Shown: piece after piece, positions 15,176 through 22,712 of the stretch
Position numbering within the stretch: the stretch's first letter is position 1
How the letters are laid out: each line of letters starts with the position of its first letter
NCBI GenBank assembly: GCA_021799275.1
Contig: JAJZAT010000017.1
Coordinates: forward strand, 1 to 64,000
Length of the DNA stretch: 64,000 nucleotides
From: Bacillota bacterium
GTDB taxonomy: Bacteria; Bacillota; Sulfobacillia; JAJZYS01; JAJYTV01
Reading direction: 5' to 3'
Made by a program: the position numbers and the translations under genes
Notes under the pieces: model-generated
What the model saw: only the letters and a program-made list of their open reading frames with translations
The model's database searches: none
What the model was told of the DNA's origin: nothing

Positions 15176-15195
15176 TGTCTGCAAACGTGTCTGCA
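15176..15195 (+). repeat. Integrase arm-type site pair, right
   Basis: Two TGTCTGCA copies (15176-15183 and 15188-15195) with a 12-bp period match the left pair in sequence, spacing and orientation. They lie between the integrase stop and the attachment repeat. Confidence 0.65.
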
Positions 15196-15241
15196 AAATG
15201 ATGAGCGCCCCAAGCAGGGCGCCCTGGAATCCTTGGTACGA

Positions 15242-15288
15242 CTGGAGCTGGTGGTCAGACTCGAACTGACGACCTGCGCATTACGAGT
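15242..15288. repeat. Right attachment site (attR) inside tRNA-Thr
   Basis: This copy of the 47-bp repeat restores the 3' half of the functional tRNA-Thr after integration. Confidence 0.92.
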
Positions 15289-15318
15289 GCGCTGCTCTAC
15301 CAACTGAGCTACACCAGC
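15243..15318 (-). tRNA. tRNA-Thr (anticodon CGU)
   Basis: This 76-nt cloverleaf has a GCTGGTG/CACCAGC acceptor stem, anticodon stem GCGCA/TGCGC with loop CTCGTAA (anticodon CGT), GTTCGAGTC T-loop and encoded CCA. Discriminator base is T. It is the integration target of the element and is intact because the element supplies an identical 3' half. Confidence 0.95.
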
Positions 15319-15323
15319 AAAAC

Positions 15324-15398
15324 TGGAGCGGGAGACGGGATTCGAACCCGCGACCCTCGGCTTGGGAAGCCGATATTCTACCGCTGAACTACTCCCGC
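15324..15398 (-). tRNA. tRNA-Gly (anticodon CCC)
   Basis: This 75-nt cloverleaf has acceptor GCGGGAG/CTCCCGC, anticodon stem TCGGC/GCCGA with loop TTCCCAA (anticodon CCC), GTTCGAATC T-loop and encoded CCA. It lies 5 bp upstream of tRNA-Thr on the same strand, so the two are one transcript. Confidence 0.95.
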
Positions 15399-15451
15399 GC
15401 AAAGGCCATTATACCGATCGCCCTGCGTCGCGGCAAGCGCACGCCGGCGAT

Positions 15452-16513
15452 TCAGGCGATGCCGGCCCAGAGCAGACCGATGACCACGCCGACGACGCCG
15501 CCCACCACGGTCAGATAGGTGGCGAGTCGCCGCTGTGCCTTGAGGAGCGGGAAGATCGCGTCGCCATGCTGGCTCAAGGTATTGGCGAGCAGCGCCGCGA
15601 ACGGCAGGTCGCCGCTCACGAAGAGCGTCGCGACCACGATCTGCGGTCCGCAGCCCGGGATCAACCCAACGGCGGCCGCCAGCAGCACGTCGATCAGGAC
15701 GTTTCCTTGCAGCATCTGGACGAGGATACCGCCCGACAGCGCATTGCCGAGCTGGAACAGGACGTCGGCCGCCACCACCCAGATGATGATCTCCGCCGCG
15801 TCGCGCACGGAGGACTGGAGCGCCTGCCAAAGCGGCGCAGAGGGCACTGACGCCGGCGGCAGTCTCAGCATCACGATGCCGAGCAGGACCAGCACAACGC
15901 CGACGCCTCCGGCGAGCGCGATCGCGTGAGGCAGCAGCAGGGCGCCCGCGAGACCGACCACCAGCAGGGCCGGCCACAGCACCACCGCCCACATGGGCAG
16001 ATGGTTCGGCACCGGGCAACTGAAGCTCGCGTCGTCCAGCCGCAGGAACCTCGCAGCCGCGCTCGATTGCACCAGGTAGCCGAACGCCGCACCCACCGCC
16101 GCAACGATCAGGGTAAGTCCCAGCGTATCGAGAGGCTTGGCGCTCCAAAGCACGAATGCCGCGTCGCCCAGGGTGGCGACATGCGCGGCATAGAGTGTCC
16201 CCGCCGTCACGGCCCCCAGGCCATACAGGCGTGTCATGGTGATGCTGCCCGCACAGCCTGGGACAGCCGACGCCAGGGCTCCCAGCGCGGGCTGGAGGCC
16301 GCGTGTCTTTGCAAAGAGGCGCTCAAAGTTCAGATACCCTGCGGCTTCTATATACGCTACAGCAAAGAGCAGAACGGCAACCGGTAGCGCAACGCTAATT
16401 AGAGCATCCTTGGATGTCGCAAGAGTTAACTGAACCAAATGCACTATGTCCCCACCCCGAGATACAAGTTCGTCACGCCTAGATAGATATGACGGACACA
16501 CTTGCATTGCCAC
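15452..16513 (-). CDS. Putative 10-TM metal exporter (ArsP_2-like)
   Basis: This 353-residue integral membrane protein has about ten hydrophobic segments. Two conserved-looking Cys motifs, ASAVPGCAGS near residue 87 and LIPGCGPQIV near 300, sit at symmetric positions. They match the family often named putative manganese transporter or arsenic efflux protein. The first 23 residues are hydrophilic and doubtful; GTG 16444 is an alternative start. Two DtxR/MntR-like boxes lie in its promoter region, which supports a role in metal (Mn or Fe-linked) export. It is the last gene on the left replichore before the tRNA pair. Confidence 0.6.
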   Translation of the reverse strand: MAMQVCPSYLSRRDELVSRGGDIVHLVQLTLATSKDALISVALPVAVLLFAVAYIEAAGYLNFERLFAKTRGLQPALGALASAVPGCAGSITMTRLYGLGAVTAGTLYAAHVATLGDAAFVLWSAKPLDTLGLTLIVAAVGAAFGYLVQSSAAARFLRLDDASFSCPVPNHLPMWAVVLWPALLVVGLAGALLLPHAIALAGGVGVVLVLLGIVMLRLPPASVPSAPLWQALQSSVRDAAEIIIWVVAADVLFQLGNALSGGILVQMLQGNVLIDVLLAAAVGLIPGCGPQIVVATLFVSGDLPFAALLANTLSQHGDAIFPLLKAQRRLATYLTVVGGVVGVVIGLLWAGIA

Positions 16514-16533
16514 TGTAGTCGTGGACAGTGTGC

Positions 16534-16606
16534 TTAGGACAGACTAAAAGTTAAGCGGCCCACACTTCTTTTGGTGTGTGCTGCTTGAGTTTAGGTGATC
16601 CTAACC
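16534..16606 (-). promoter_or_regulatory. DtxR/MntR-like operator boxes
   Basis: TTAGGTGATCCTAACC (16591-16606) matches about 15 of 19 positions of the DtxR/IdeR box when extended by three bases. A second half-site palindrome, TTAG-6-CTAA, lies at 16534-16547. They stand between purA and the downstream metal-exporter gene, in front of the latter. Confidence 0.55.
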
Positions 16607-16611
16607 CAGGA

Positions 16612-17895
16612 TTAGGAGAACATTTCCTCGACGTAAATCGTCTCGCCCTGGTCTCGCCCCACCGAAATCACCGCGGCCTTCGCGTGGGTGATCTGCTCGA
16701 TGCGCTGGACGTAGCGCTCAAGGCTGTGCGGAATCTCATTGCGGTTCGCCGGCGTGCCGAGTTCACCCCAGCCGTCGAGTTCCTCGTAGATCGGCTTGCA
16801 TCTGGCGAAGTCCCTGAGGGTCGCCGGCGGGTCCTCGATGCGCCGACCGTCCAGGTCATACGCGACAGCGATCTTGATCTTGTCGAAGCCGGCCAGGACG
16901 TCCACCGAATTGATGGCCAGGTGCGTCAGGCCGTTGATCCTCGCGGCGTAGCCCAAGAGCACCCCGTCGACCCAGCCGATGCGCCGTGGGCGGCCGGTGG
17001 TCGTGCCGTACTCCTTGCCCCGCTCGCGGATGGCGTCACCCTGCTCGTTCAAAAGCTCTGTCGGGAAGGGCCCGTCGCCCACCCGTGACGTGTACGCCTT
17101 GAGCACACCGAGCACCTTGTCGATCTTGGTCGGCCCTACCCCGGACCCGATCGTCACGCCACCAGCGATCGGGTGCGACGAGGTCACGTAGGGATAGGTG
17201 CCATGATCCACGTCAAGGAGGGAGCCCTGCGCCCCTTCGAAGACCACGCGCTCGCCCGCGTCGATCGCCTCGTTGACCAGGCGTGCGGTGTCGGCGGCGT
17301 ACGGCCTTAGGCGCTCGGCGTATCCGAGGTACTCCTCGTAGACGGCGGCCGCCGAAAGCGGCTCCTGGCCGTAGACCTTCTGCAGGAGGTCGTTCTTGAG
17401 AGCGACATTCTCCTCGATCATCTCGCGCAGGCCCTCGGGGTCAAGGAGGTCCGCGACGCGGATGCCGAGGCGCGCATTCTTGTCCATGTAAGCGGGCCCG
17501 ATGCCGCGCCGCGTCGTACCAATGCGCCGAAGCCCGCGCCTATCCTCGTCGAGACCGTCCAGCATCTTGTGGTACGGCATGATGAGGTGCGCGCGGTCGG
17601 AGAGGACGAGACGGCTGGTGTCCACGCCTTCGGATCGCAGGTAGTCGATCTCCTGCAACAGGACCTCGGGGTCCACCACGACGCCGTTGCCGATGACGCT
17701 TGTGCATTCGGGATAAAGGACGCCGGACGGAACGATGTGCACGCGGAAGACCTTGCCGCCCACGACGACCGTGTGCCCCGCGTTGTTGCCGCCCTGCGTG
17801 CGAACCACCATGTGCGCCTGACGGGCGAGGTAGTGGCTGACCTTTCCCTTGCCTTCGTCGCCGAACTGGGCGCCGACCACCGCGATGGCTGGCAC
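16612..17895 (-). CDS. purA: Adenylosuccinate synthetase
   Basis: This 427-residue cytosolic enzyme condenses IMP with aspartate using GTP, the first step from IMP to AMP. It shows the N-terminal P-loop VVGAQFGDEGKGK, GGNNAGHTVV, the IMP site RRGIGPAYMDK, GAQGSLLDVDHGTYPYVTSS, and the C-terminal GRPRRIGW. Length is normal for the family. GTG 17895 is chosen because GGAGG lies 7 nt upstream; the longer ATG start would add 13 residues with no ribosome site. It follows dnaB, a common Firmicutes neighbour, across a hairpin. Confidence 0.98.
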   Translation of the reverse strand: MPAIAVVGAQFGDEGKGKVSHYLARQAHMVVRTQGGNNAGHTVVVGGKVFRVHIVPSGVLYPECTSVIGNGVVVDPEVLLQEIDYLRSEGVDTSRLVLSDRAHLIMPYHKMLDGLDEDRRGLRRIGTTRRGIGPAYMDKNARLGIRVADLLDPEGLREMIEENVALKNDLLQKVYGQEPLSAAAVYEEYLGYAERLRPYAADTARLVNEAIDAGERVVFEGAQGSLLDVDHGTYPYVTSSHPIAGGVTIGSGVGPTKIDKVLGVLKAYTSRVGDGPFPTELLNEQGDAIRERGKEYGTTTGRPRRIGWVDGVLLGYAARINGLTHLAINSVDVLAGFDKIKIAVAYDLDGRRIEDPPATLRDFARCKPIYEELDGWGELGTPANRNEIPHSLERYVQRIEQITHAKAAVISVGRDQGETIYVEEMFS

Positions 17896-17942
17896 TCTAC
17901 CGCCTCCTCGAGTCGGCCTAACGGGCCGCCGCAAGGATAGCA

Positions 17943-17970
17943 GAGCCCCTTGACCGGTGTCAAAGGGCTC
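17943..17970 (-). terminator. Hairpin between dnaB and purA
   Basis: An interrupted stem GAGCCC..TTGAC/GTCAA..GGGCTC lies between the dnaB stop and the purA start. No long T-run follows on the minus strand, so it may be an attenuator or processing site instead of a full terminator. Confidence 0.45.
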
Positions 17971-18002
17971 TTTGGCTGGGCGATGGGAGCCAAGAGCGCC
18001 CC

Positions 18003-19352
18003 TTAGCGCGGCTCTTCCACCTCGCGCAGGTCGAAGCGGCCGTATTCCTTCTGGAAGTGGAGGTACACCTTCCCAACCGGACCGTTGCGCTGCTTCGCGA
18101 TGTTGATCTGGGCGATGTTCTGCTGCTCCGGCGGCAGTTCCTGGTTGTAGTAGTCGTCGCGGTAGATGAACGCCACCACGTCGGCGTCCTGTTCGATCGC
18201 CCCGGACTCCCGGAGGTCGGACAGCATGGGCTGCTTGTCCTGCCTGGACTCGACGGCGCGCGAGAGCTGCGAGAGGGCCACGACGGGCACGCTCAGCTCA
18301 CGCGCCAGGGCCTTCAGAGACCTCGAAATCGCGGAGATCTCCTGCTGGCGGTTCTCCGTGCGATTCCGTGCCTCCATCAGCTGCAGATAGTCGATCAGGA
18401 TGAGGCCGATGTGGTGCTCCGCCTTGAGCCGCCTCGCCCTGGCACGCAGGTCGAGGGCGGTCAGCGACGGCGTGTCGTCGATGAAAATCGGCGCGCTCGA
18501 AAGTCGGTCGACGGCGAGGGCGAAGTTCTTCCACTCGTCGTCGCTCATGCGTCCCGTGCGCAGGTTGTTCTGGTTGATGAAGCCCTCAGAGCAGACGAGG
18601 CGCAGGGCCAGCTGTTCGCGCGACATCTCGAGCGAGAAGACCGCGACCGGCACCCCTTCCACCGCCACGTTGCGGGCGAGGTTCAACGCGAACGCCGTCT
18701 TGCCCATCGAGGGGCGCGCCGCGACGATGATGAGGTCGGCCGGCTGCAGACCCGCCGTCAGGTCGTCGAGGCGAGGGAAACCTGTCCGGACGCCCGTGAC
18801 GCCGCCGCCCTCACGATAGATCGAATTCATCTTGCTGATCGTCTCGAGCAGCACGTCCTTGAGCGGCGCGTAGCTGCGGGTGCTGCGGCTCTGGGCGATC
18901 TGGAAGATCTTTGCTTCGGCCTCGTCCAAAAGCTCGTCCGCAGGCAACTGCGGGTCGAAGCCGCGCGCGACGATCTCGGTGCCGGCGCGGATCACCTGGC
19001 GCGCCAGGGAGCGGTCGCGCACCATCTGCGCGTAGCGCTCGACGTGCGCCGCCGTCGCCACACCCGCGGCCAGGGACGTGAGATAGGCGATGCCCCCGGC
19101 GGCCTCGAGCCTGCCGGTCTTACGCAGTTCCTCGGAGAGGGTCACGAGGTCGATCGGCTCGCTGCGCTCGAAGAGCGTCAACATCGCCTCGTAGATGGCG
19201 CGGTTGGCTTCGCGGTAGAAGTCCTCCGGCTGCAGGATGGTGAGCGCCTGCGGAATGGCCTCCGTCTCGATCAGCATGGAGCCGAGCACTCCGCGCTCGG
19301 CCTCGATGCTCTGGGGTGGTGTACGGCCTACGGCGGCCTCAGGCGTTGCCAC
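18003..19352 (-). CDS. dnaB: Replicative DNA helicase DnaB
   Basis: This 449-residue hexameric helicase of the chromosomal replisome has the N-terminal primase-interacting domain (SIEAERGVLGSMLIETEA) and a C-terminal RecA-like domain with Walker A ARPSMGKTAFA, Walker B ILIDYLQLM and the LRESGAIEQDADVV block. Start is GTG 19352, 3 bp after the rplI stop, the usual rplI-dnaB pair. The mobile element carries a second, divergent copy of this family at 1920-3464. Full length and all motifs are intact. Confidence 0.98.
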   Translation of the reverse strand: MATPEAAVGRTPPQSIEAERGVLGSMLIETEAIPQALTILQPEDFYREANRAIYEAMLTLFERSEPIDLVTLSEELRKTGRLEAAGGIAYLTSLAAGVATAAHVERYAQMVRDRSLARQVIRAGTEIVARGFDPQLPADELLDEAEAKIFQIAQSRSTRSYAPLKDVLLETISKMNSIYREGGGVTGVRTGFPRLDDLTAGLQPADLIIVAARPSMGKTAFALNLARNVAVEGVPVAVFSLEMSREQLALRLVCSEGFINQNNLRTGRMSDDEWKNFALAVDRLSSAPIFIDDTPSLTALDLRARARRLKAEHHIGLILIDYLQLMEARNRTENRQQEISAISRSLKALARELSVPVVALSQLSRAVESRQDKQPMLSDLRESGAIEQDADVVAFIYRDDYYNQELPPEQQNIAQINIAKQRNGPVGKVYLHFQKEYGRFDLREVEEPR

Positions 19353-19355
19353 GGT

Positions 19356-19799
19356 CTACGCTCGGACGACCGTGATGCGCAGGCGCGCCGTCACCTTGGC
19401 GTGCGGGCACACCTCGACGACGTATTCCCCAAGCTGGCGGATCGGTGCAGGGATCTCGATGCGGCGCTTGTCGACCTCGACGCCCCGCTCCGCGAGCGCC
19501 GACGCGATGTCCTGCGCCGTCACCGACCCAAACGGCTTGCCGTTCTCCCCCACCTTGAGCTTCAACTCGATCGCCATCGCCGAGATGCGCTCACCCAGGG
19601 CCTGCGCTTCCTGGAACAGCCTGTCCTGGCGCCCTTGCGCCTTGCGCTGCTCCACTTGCGCCTGCTTCATGCGCCCCTCGGACAGATCGTCGGCGAGGCC
19701 GCGTGGGAACAGGAAGTTGCGGGCGTAGCCGTCTGCGACTTTGACGATCTCCCCACGCTTGCCGAGATTCTTAACGTCTTCGCGCAAGATCACCTGCAT
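19356..19799 (-). CDS. rplI: Ribosomal protein bL9
   Basis: This 147-residue 50S protein has the N-terminal L9 domain (MQVILREDVKNLGKRGEIV, DGYARNFLFPRG), a long connecting helix (about 41-75) and the C-terminal rRNA-binding domain (GENGKPFGSVTAQDIA). It is coupled to dnaB. Confidence 0.98.
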   Translation of the reverse strand: MQVILREDVKNLGKRGEIVKVADGYARNFLFPRGLADDLSEGRMKQAQVEQRKAQGRQDRLFQEAQALGERISAMAIELKLKVGENGKPFGSVTAQDIASALAERGVEVDKRRIEIPAPIRQLGEYVVEVCPHAKVTARLRITVVRA

Positions 19800-19835
19800 G
19801 CTGTACGGCCGCCCAGGGCGGCCACACCTCCCGCC

Positions 19836-20744
19836 TTAGCTACTCGTGGAACCACGAATCCGACGTAGGTCGATGAAGACGTCGAGAATGCCGATCCAGA
19901 TCAGGAGCTCCGCGAAGGCTGGCGTCAGAAGCAGGATCCCGAGCACGACGACCCGGATGACCGGCGGAATGCCGAGGCGCGCTAGCCAGAAGCTCAGGAT
20001 CGCGAGCCCAATGACCAGGAGCGGAACTTCGCTCCATAGGACCGCAAATCCGATCCACCGCTGCACGTCCGCCGAAAGCCCGAGGAGCCCTGAGCCAAGC
20101 TGCGCCGCGAAAAGCACGAGGTAGACCGGCGGCAGCCATTCCGGTGCCGTCCACCTCAGGAATGGCCGGATCTCGGGAAGGCTGCGGTGACGCGCCAGCA
20201 GGGTCCAACGGGTGAAGTAGAAGCCCTCGAACAGCATGAAACCGCCATAGAGCGGCGCGACGGCCGGCAACATCGCCCCCACCTGCGCCGTGATGCTGCG
20301 TACCTCGCGCGCCGGCAGACCGAACATCTGCCCGAGGGCATGTGCCTGCTGCGCGCTGATTTGCAGCTGCTGCCCGCCGAACAGGGTTGGCAGCATGAAG
20401 TAGCAGGCGACGGCGGCCGTGGCGAGCAGGAAGGCCGGACCAACCTGACGCAGCAGTGGCGCCGCCCGACGGATCTCGGCGCCCAGGACCGCCGCCGCGA
20501 CGAAGAGCAGCGCGGCCGGTAGGCTCAAGGCCCCTCCGACCAACAGAATGACCAGCAGTCCGACCGCCGCCGCGATCAGCGACTCCAGCACCCCGTCCTC
20601 GAAGGCGACGACGGCGATGGGCAACAGCGCCGCTCCGCCCAGGAGCACCGGAAGAAGGACGAAGTAGCCGAGACCCGCGAGCGCGCCCCAGCCGAACCAG
20701 GCCGCGACCCGGCGCCATGCGGCCTGACGCTCAGGTGTTGCCAT
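19836..20744 (-). CDS. DUF2232 (YybS-type) membrane protein
   Basis: This 302-residue protein has about eight transmembrane segments. Size, hydropathy and position between rpsR and rplI match the YybS/DUF2232 family of Firmicutes, whose biochemical role is unknown. ATG 20744 lies inside the end of the MazG-like gene, giving a 14-bp overlap and probable coupling. The longer in-frame extension to 20888 is a hydrophilic shadow of the upstream gene. Confidence 0.7.
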   Translation of the reverse strand: MATPERQAAWRRVAAWFGWGALAGLGYFVLLPVLLGGAALLPIAVVAFEDGVLESLIAAAVGLLVILLVGGALSLPAALLFVAAAVLGAEIRRAAPLLRQVGPAFLLATAAVACYFMLPTLFGGQQLQISAQQAHALGQMFGLPAREVRSITAQVGAMLPAVAPLYGGFMLFEGFYFTRWTLLARHRSLPEIRPFLRWTAPEWLPPVYLVLFAAQLGSGLLGLSADVQRWIGFAVLWSEVPLLVIGLAILSFWLARLGIPPVIRVVVLGILLLTPAFAELLIWIGILDVFIDLRRIRGSTSS

Positions 20745-21084
20745 GTGTTTCGAAGTGTTGCTCCAACGCGCTGAGATCCCCGTACGCCCGCTCCACCTCG
20801 TGGCCGGACAGGGCGAGTTCGCGCGCCCGCAGGGCCACCCGCGCCTCGATCTGCGCAAATGGTACGCCGAGCCTGCGCCCGAGGACATAGGTCGTGAGCA
20901 CGATCGATGCGAGGGCGTCGGTCATCGCGTCCTGCGAGCTGAGCGCCACCGCCTTGAAGAGCGCGGCCACGCCGCCCACGAGCTCCGCTTTGAGCCAATC
21001 CATGATCTTCAGATGCCGGGCGAGCGTTTGGCTCTGGCCGAACGGCGGCACGTACGTCATCCTCTCTGCGGCCTTCTTCGTCAC
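20731..21084 (-). CDS. MazG-like protein
   Basis: This is a 117-residue all-alpha protein. Residues about 28-90 (DWLKAELVGGVAALFKAV, then DALASIVLTTYVLGRRLG) match the MazG-like family, related to nucleotide pyrophosphohydrolases. The usual E..E..D metal cluster is not clearly complete, so enzymatic activity is uncertain. It lies between rpsR and the DUF2232 gene in the ribosomal/replication operon, a common Firmicutes arrangement. Confidence 0.7.
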   Translation of the reverse strand: MTKKAAERMTYVPPFGQSQTLARHLKIMDWLKAELVGGVAALFKAVALSSQDAMTDALASIVLTTYVLGRRLGVPFAQIEARVALRARELALSGHEVERAYGDLSALEQHFETHGNT

Positions 21085-21124
21085 GTCGGCTTGGCCATCC
21101 TCCCGCTACGAAGGCCGTAGTGCT

Positions 21125-21154
21125 GGAAGGGAGGCGCCGAGGCGCCTCCCTTCC
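21125..21154. terminator. Strong 13-bp hairpin after rpsR
   Basis: GGAAGGGAGGCGC/GCGCCTCCCTTCC closes over CGAG, a perfect 13-bp stem in the 75-bp gap between rpsR and the MazG-like gene. No T-run follows on the minus strand, so partial termination or mRNA processing is as likely as full termination. Confidence 0.5.
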
Positions 21155-21159
21155 GGATG

Positions 21160-21390
21160 TCAGTCGATGGTGAACGGCAGGAGCGCGAGGTTGCGTGCCC
21201 GCTTGATCGCCACGGTCAACTGGCGCTGGTGATGCGCGCAGTTGCCGCTGATCCGTCGCGGCAGGATCTTGCCGCGCTCTGTAATGTATCGCCTGAGCTT
21301 CTGGGCCTCACGGTAATCCACCTCGACAACCTTGTCGACGCAGAAGCTGCAGACGCGCCGCTTCGAGCGGCGTCCGCGCTCTCGGCGCAT
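21160..21390 (-). CDS. rpsR: Ribosomal protein bS18
   Basis: This 76-residue 30S protein has the family pattern [20 protein letters not shown] and ARNLALLPF. The N-terminal CSFC and the later NCAHH supply four possible metal ligands, marking it as the Cys-rich (zinc-type) form. It belongs to the rpsF-ssb-rpsR set. Confidence 0.97.
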   Translation of the reverse strand: MRRERGRRSKRRVCSFCVDKVVEVDYREAQKLRRYITERGKILPRRISGNCAHHQRQLTVAIKRARNLALLPFTID

Positions 21391-21410
21391 CGCGTCATCT
21401 CCTTTTGAGA

Positions 21411-21827
21411 TCAGAACGGAACCGGTTCGTCGTCCTCACCGAAGTCTTCGGGCTCGGCGCTGTAGGGGTCGCCCTCCACCTCGCCACCACCCGGACCACC
21501 GGAGGTGCCTGGACGGTCGAGGAACCGCACATCGTCCGCGACGACCTCGTAGACCCGCCGTCGCTGGCCATCCTGGCCATCGAACGACCGGACCTCGAGG
21601 CGTCCTTCCACCGCGATCAGGCGCCCCTTCTTGAGGTGCGCCGCGCAGGTCTCGGCTAGCTTGCGCCAGGCCCGCAGATCGATGAAGTCAGTCTCGCGCT
21701 CGCCCTGCTGATTGGCGAACGGCCGCTGCACCGCGATCGACATCCGTACAGATGCGATTCCGCTCGGGGTGTAACGCATTTCCGGGTCGCGCACAAGCCG
21801 GCCGATCAGGATCACGCGGTTCAGCAT
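21411..21827 (-). CDS. ssb: Single-stranded DNA-binding protein
   Basis: This is a 138-residue protein. The OB-fold covers residues 1-105 ([38 protein letters not shown]). After a Gly/Pro linker the acidic tail ends in DDEPVPF, the tip that recruits replication and repair partners. It lies between rpsF and rpsR as in Bacillus. Confidence 0.98.
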   Translation of the reverse strand: MLNRVILIGRLVRDPEMRYTPSGIASVRMSIAVQRPFANQQGERETDFIDLRAWRKLAETCAAHLKKGRLIAVEGRLEVRSFDGQDGQRRRVYEVVADDVRFLDRPGTSGGPGGGEVEGDPYSAEPEDFGEDDEPVPF

Positions 21828-21842
21828 CGGCCGCCCTCCTTT

Positions 21843-22370
21843 CTACTCCTCGGCAGTTTCCTGGGCTGGTTCCTGCTCCGCAGGAGCCGGCGCAGCCTCG
21901 GTGCTCTCGGTCGCAGGCTCGGTTTCCTGGGCCTGTGCCTGAGCGGCCTGTGCAGCCTGGATCTCGCTGCGGCGAACCGGCAGACCGGGGCTCTGCCTCT
22001 CTCCGGCGGGAACAGGGCCGCTGCGGACGCCATCGGCGCGCGGTCCGGCCTCAGGCATCGGGGACGGCTTGGGCGGATTCGGACGTGGACGAATGACGAC
22101 GAGGTGCCGAAGCACGTTCTCGTCGATGCGCAGAAGCCGGTCCAGTTCGGCGTTCGCCGTGGACTCAGCCGTGAAGGGCACGAAGACGTAGATCCCTTCC
22201 TGCTGATCGTTGATCTCATAGGCCAGCCTGCGTTTGCCCCATACGTTCGGCTCCTCTACGGTGCCGCCGTGACGTTCAATCACCTGACGGTAGCGCGTCA
22301 GCACTGCCGCCTGACGCTCTTCGTCCAGCTCCGGGCGCAGGACGAGCGCCATTTCGTACTCCTTGGCCAT
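21843..22370 (-). CDS. rpsF: Ribosomal protein bS6 with long acidic tail
   Basis: This is a 175-residue protein. Residues 1-95 are the normal S6 domain (YEMALVLRPELDEERQAA, VWGKRRLAYEI, LLRIDENVLRHLVV). About 80 extra C-terminal residues are low-complexity Ala/Gln/Glu/Pro (AQAAQAQAQETEPATE), far longer than the usual 95-100-residue protein. The start at ATG 22370 is set by homology. It is the first gene of the rpsF-ssb-rpsR operon. Confidence 0.95.
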   Translation of the reverse strand: MAKEYEMALVLRPELDEERQAAVLTRYRQVIERHGGTVEEPNVWGKRRLAYEINDQQEGIYVFVPFTAESTANAELDRLLRIDENVLRHLVVIRPRPNPPKPSPMPEAGPRADGVRSGPVPAGERQSPGLPVRRSEIQAAQAAQAQAQETEPATESTEAAPAPAEQEPAQETAEE

Positions 22371-22496
22371 AATCTCTCTTTTCACCTCCTCCCCTTGGAC
22401 ACGCTTGCGCATGCGCGAAGCGAGGCTCCGGTGTTCCGGAGCGGGGAGCGCCCAGAAGTATATCAGACAGGCACAAAGACGGCAATGCTGCGCGTT

Positions 22497-22712
22497 TCAG
22501 GACGTGGACTCGGGCCCGCGCGTGACGAAGGCCCTGATCCGCTGTTCAAGCTTGATTCGCGGCACGAACACATGCCGGCCGCACTTGGTGCAGCGAATGC
22601 CGATGTCGGCGCCGGTGCGAGTGATCTCCCAGGTGTCGTTGCCGCATGGGTGAGGTTTGCGTGTGCGGACCACGTCGCCGACGCGCAACTCGAGCGGGGG
22701 CCGCCGGCTCAT
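22497..22712 (-). CDS. DUF951 (YyzM) zinc-ribbon-like protein
   Basis: This is a 71-residue protein. LRVGDVVRTRKPHPCG, followed by WEITRTGADIGIRCTKCGR, carries Cys residues in a CxxC plus upstream Cys pattern, as in the DUF951 family found near rpsF and spo0J in Firmicutes. Its ATG lies inside the end of the CvpA gene (4-bp overlap). The function is unknown. Confidence 0.8.
   Translation of the reverse strand: MSRRPPLELRVGDVVRTRKPHPCGNDTWEITRTGADIGIRCTKCGRHVFVPRIKLEQRIRAFVTRGPESTS

Larger units (their letters stand above)
600..15288. mobile_element. Integrative plasmid-like element in tRNA-Thr
   Basis: The element is bounded by a perfect 47-bp direct repeat (600-646 and 15242-15288) that equals the 3' half of tRNA-Thr(CGU) from the CCA end through the anticodon loop. 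The right copy is part of the intact tRNA and the left copy is the displaced remnant. A tyrosine integrase lies next to the right end, and paired TGTCTGCA repeats lie inside both ends. The excised circle would be 14,642 bp. The cargo includes a DnaB-like helicase, a RepC-like initiator, an iteron region, a ParM/ParR partition pair, an Xre regulator, a secreted PDZ/retropepsin-like protein and a flavoprotein. No relaxase, conjugation or virion genes were found. A self-replicating plasmid that integrates is therefore the best fit. Confidence 0.9.

Noticed and set aside
600-15288. Prophage or tectivirus-like virus
   Set aside because: Size is compatible, but no packaging ATPase, major capsid, portal, terminase, holin or endolysin is recognisable.
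600-15288. Integrative conjugative element
   Set aside because: No relaxase, VirB4/VirD4-type ATPase or DNA translocase is present; transfer would have to depend on another element.
18057-19868. 603-residue open frame on the plus strand across dnaB and rplI
   Set aside because: It is an antisense shadow of two well-conserved genes; its translation has no family features and is driven by high GC at third positions.
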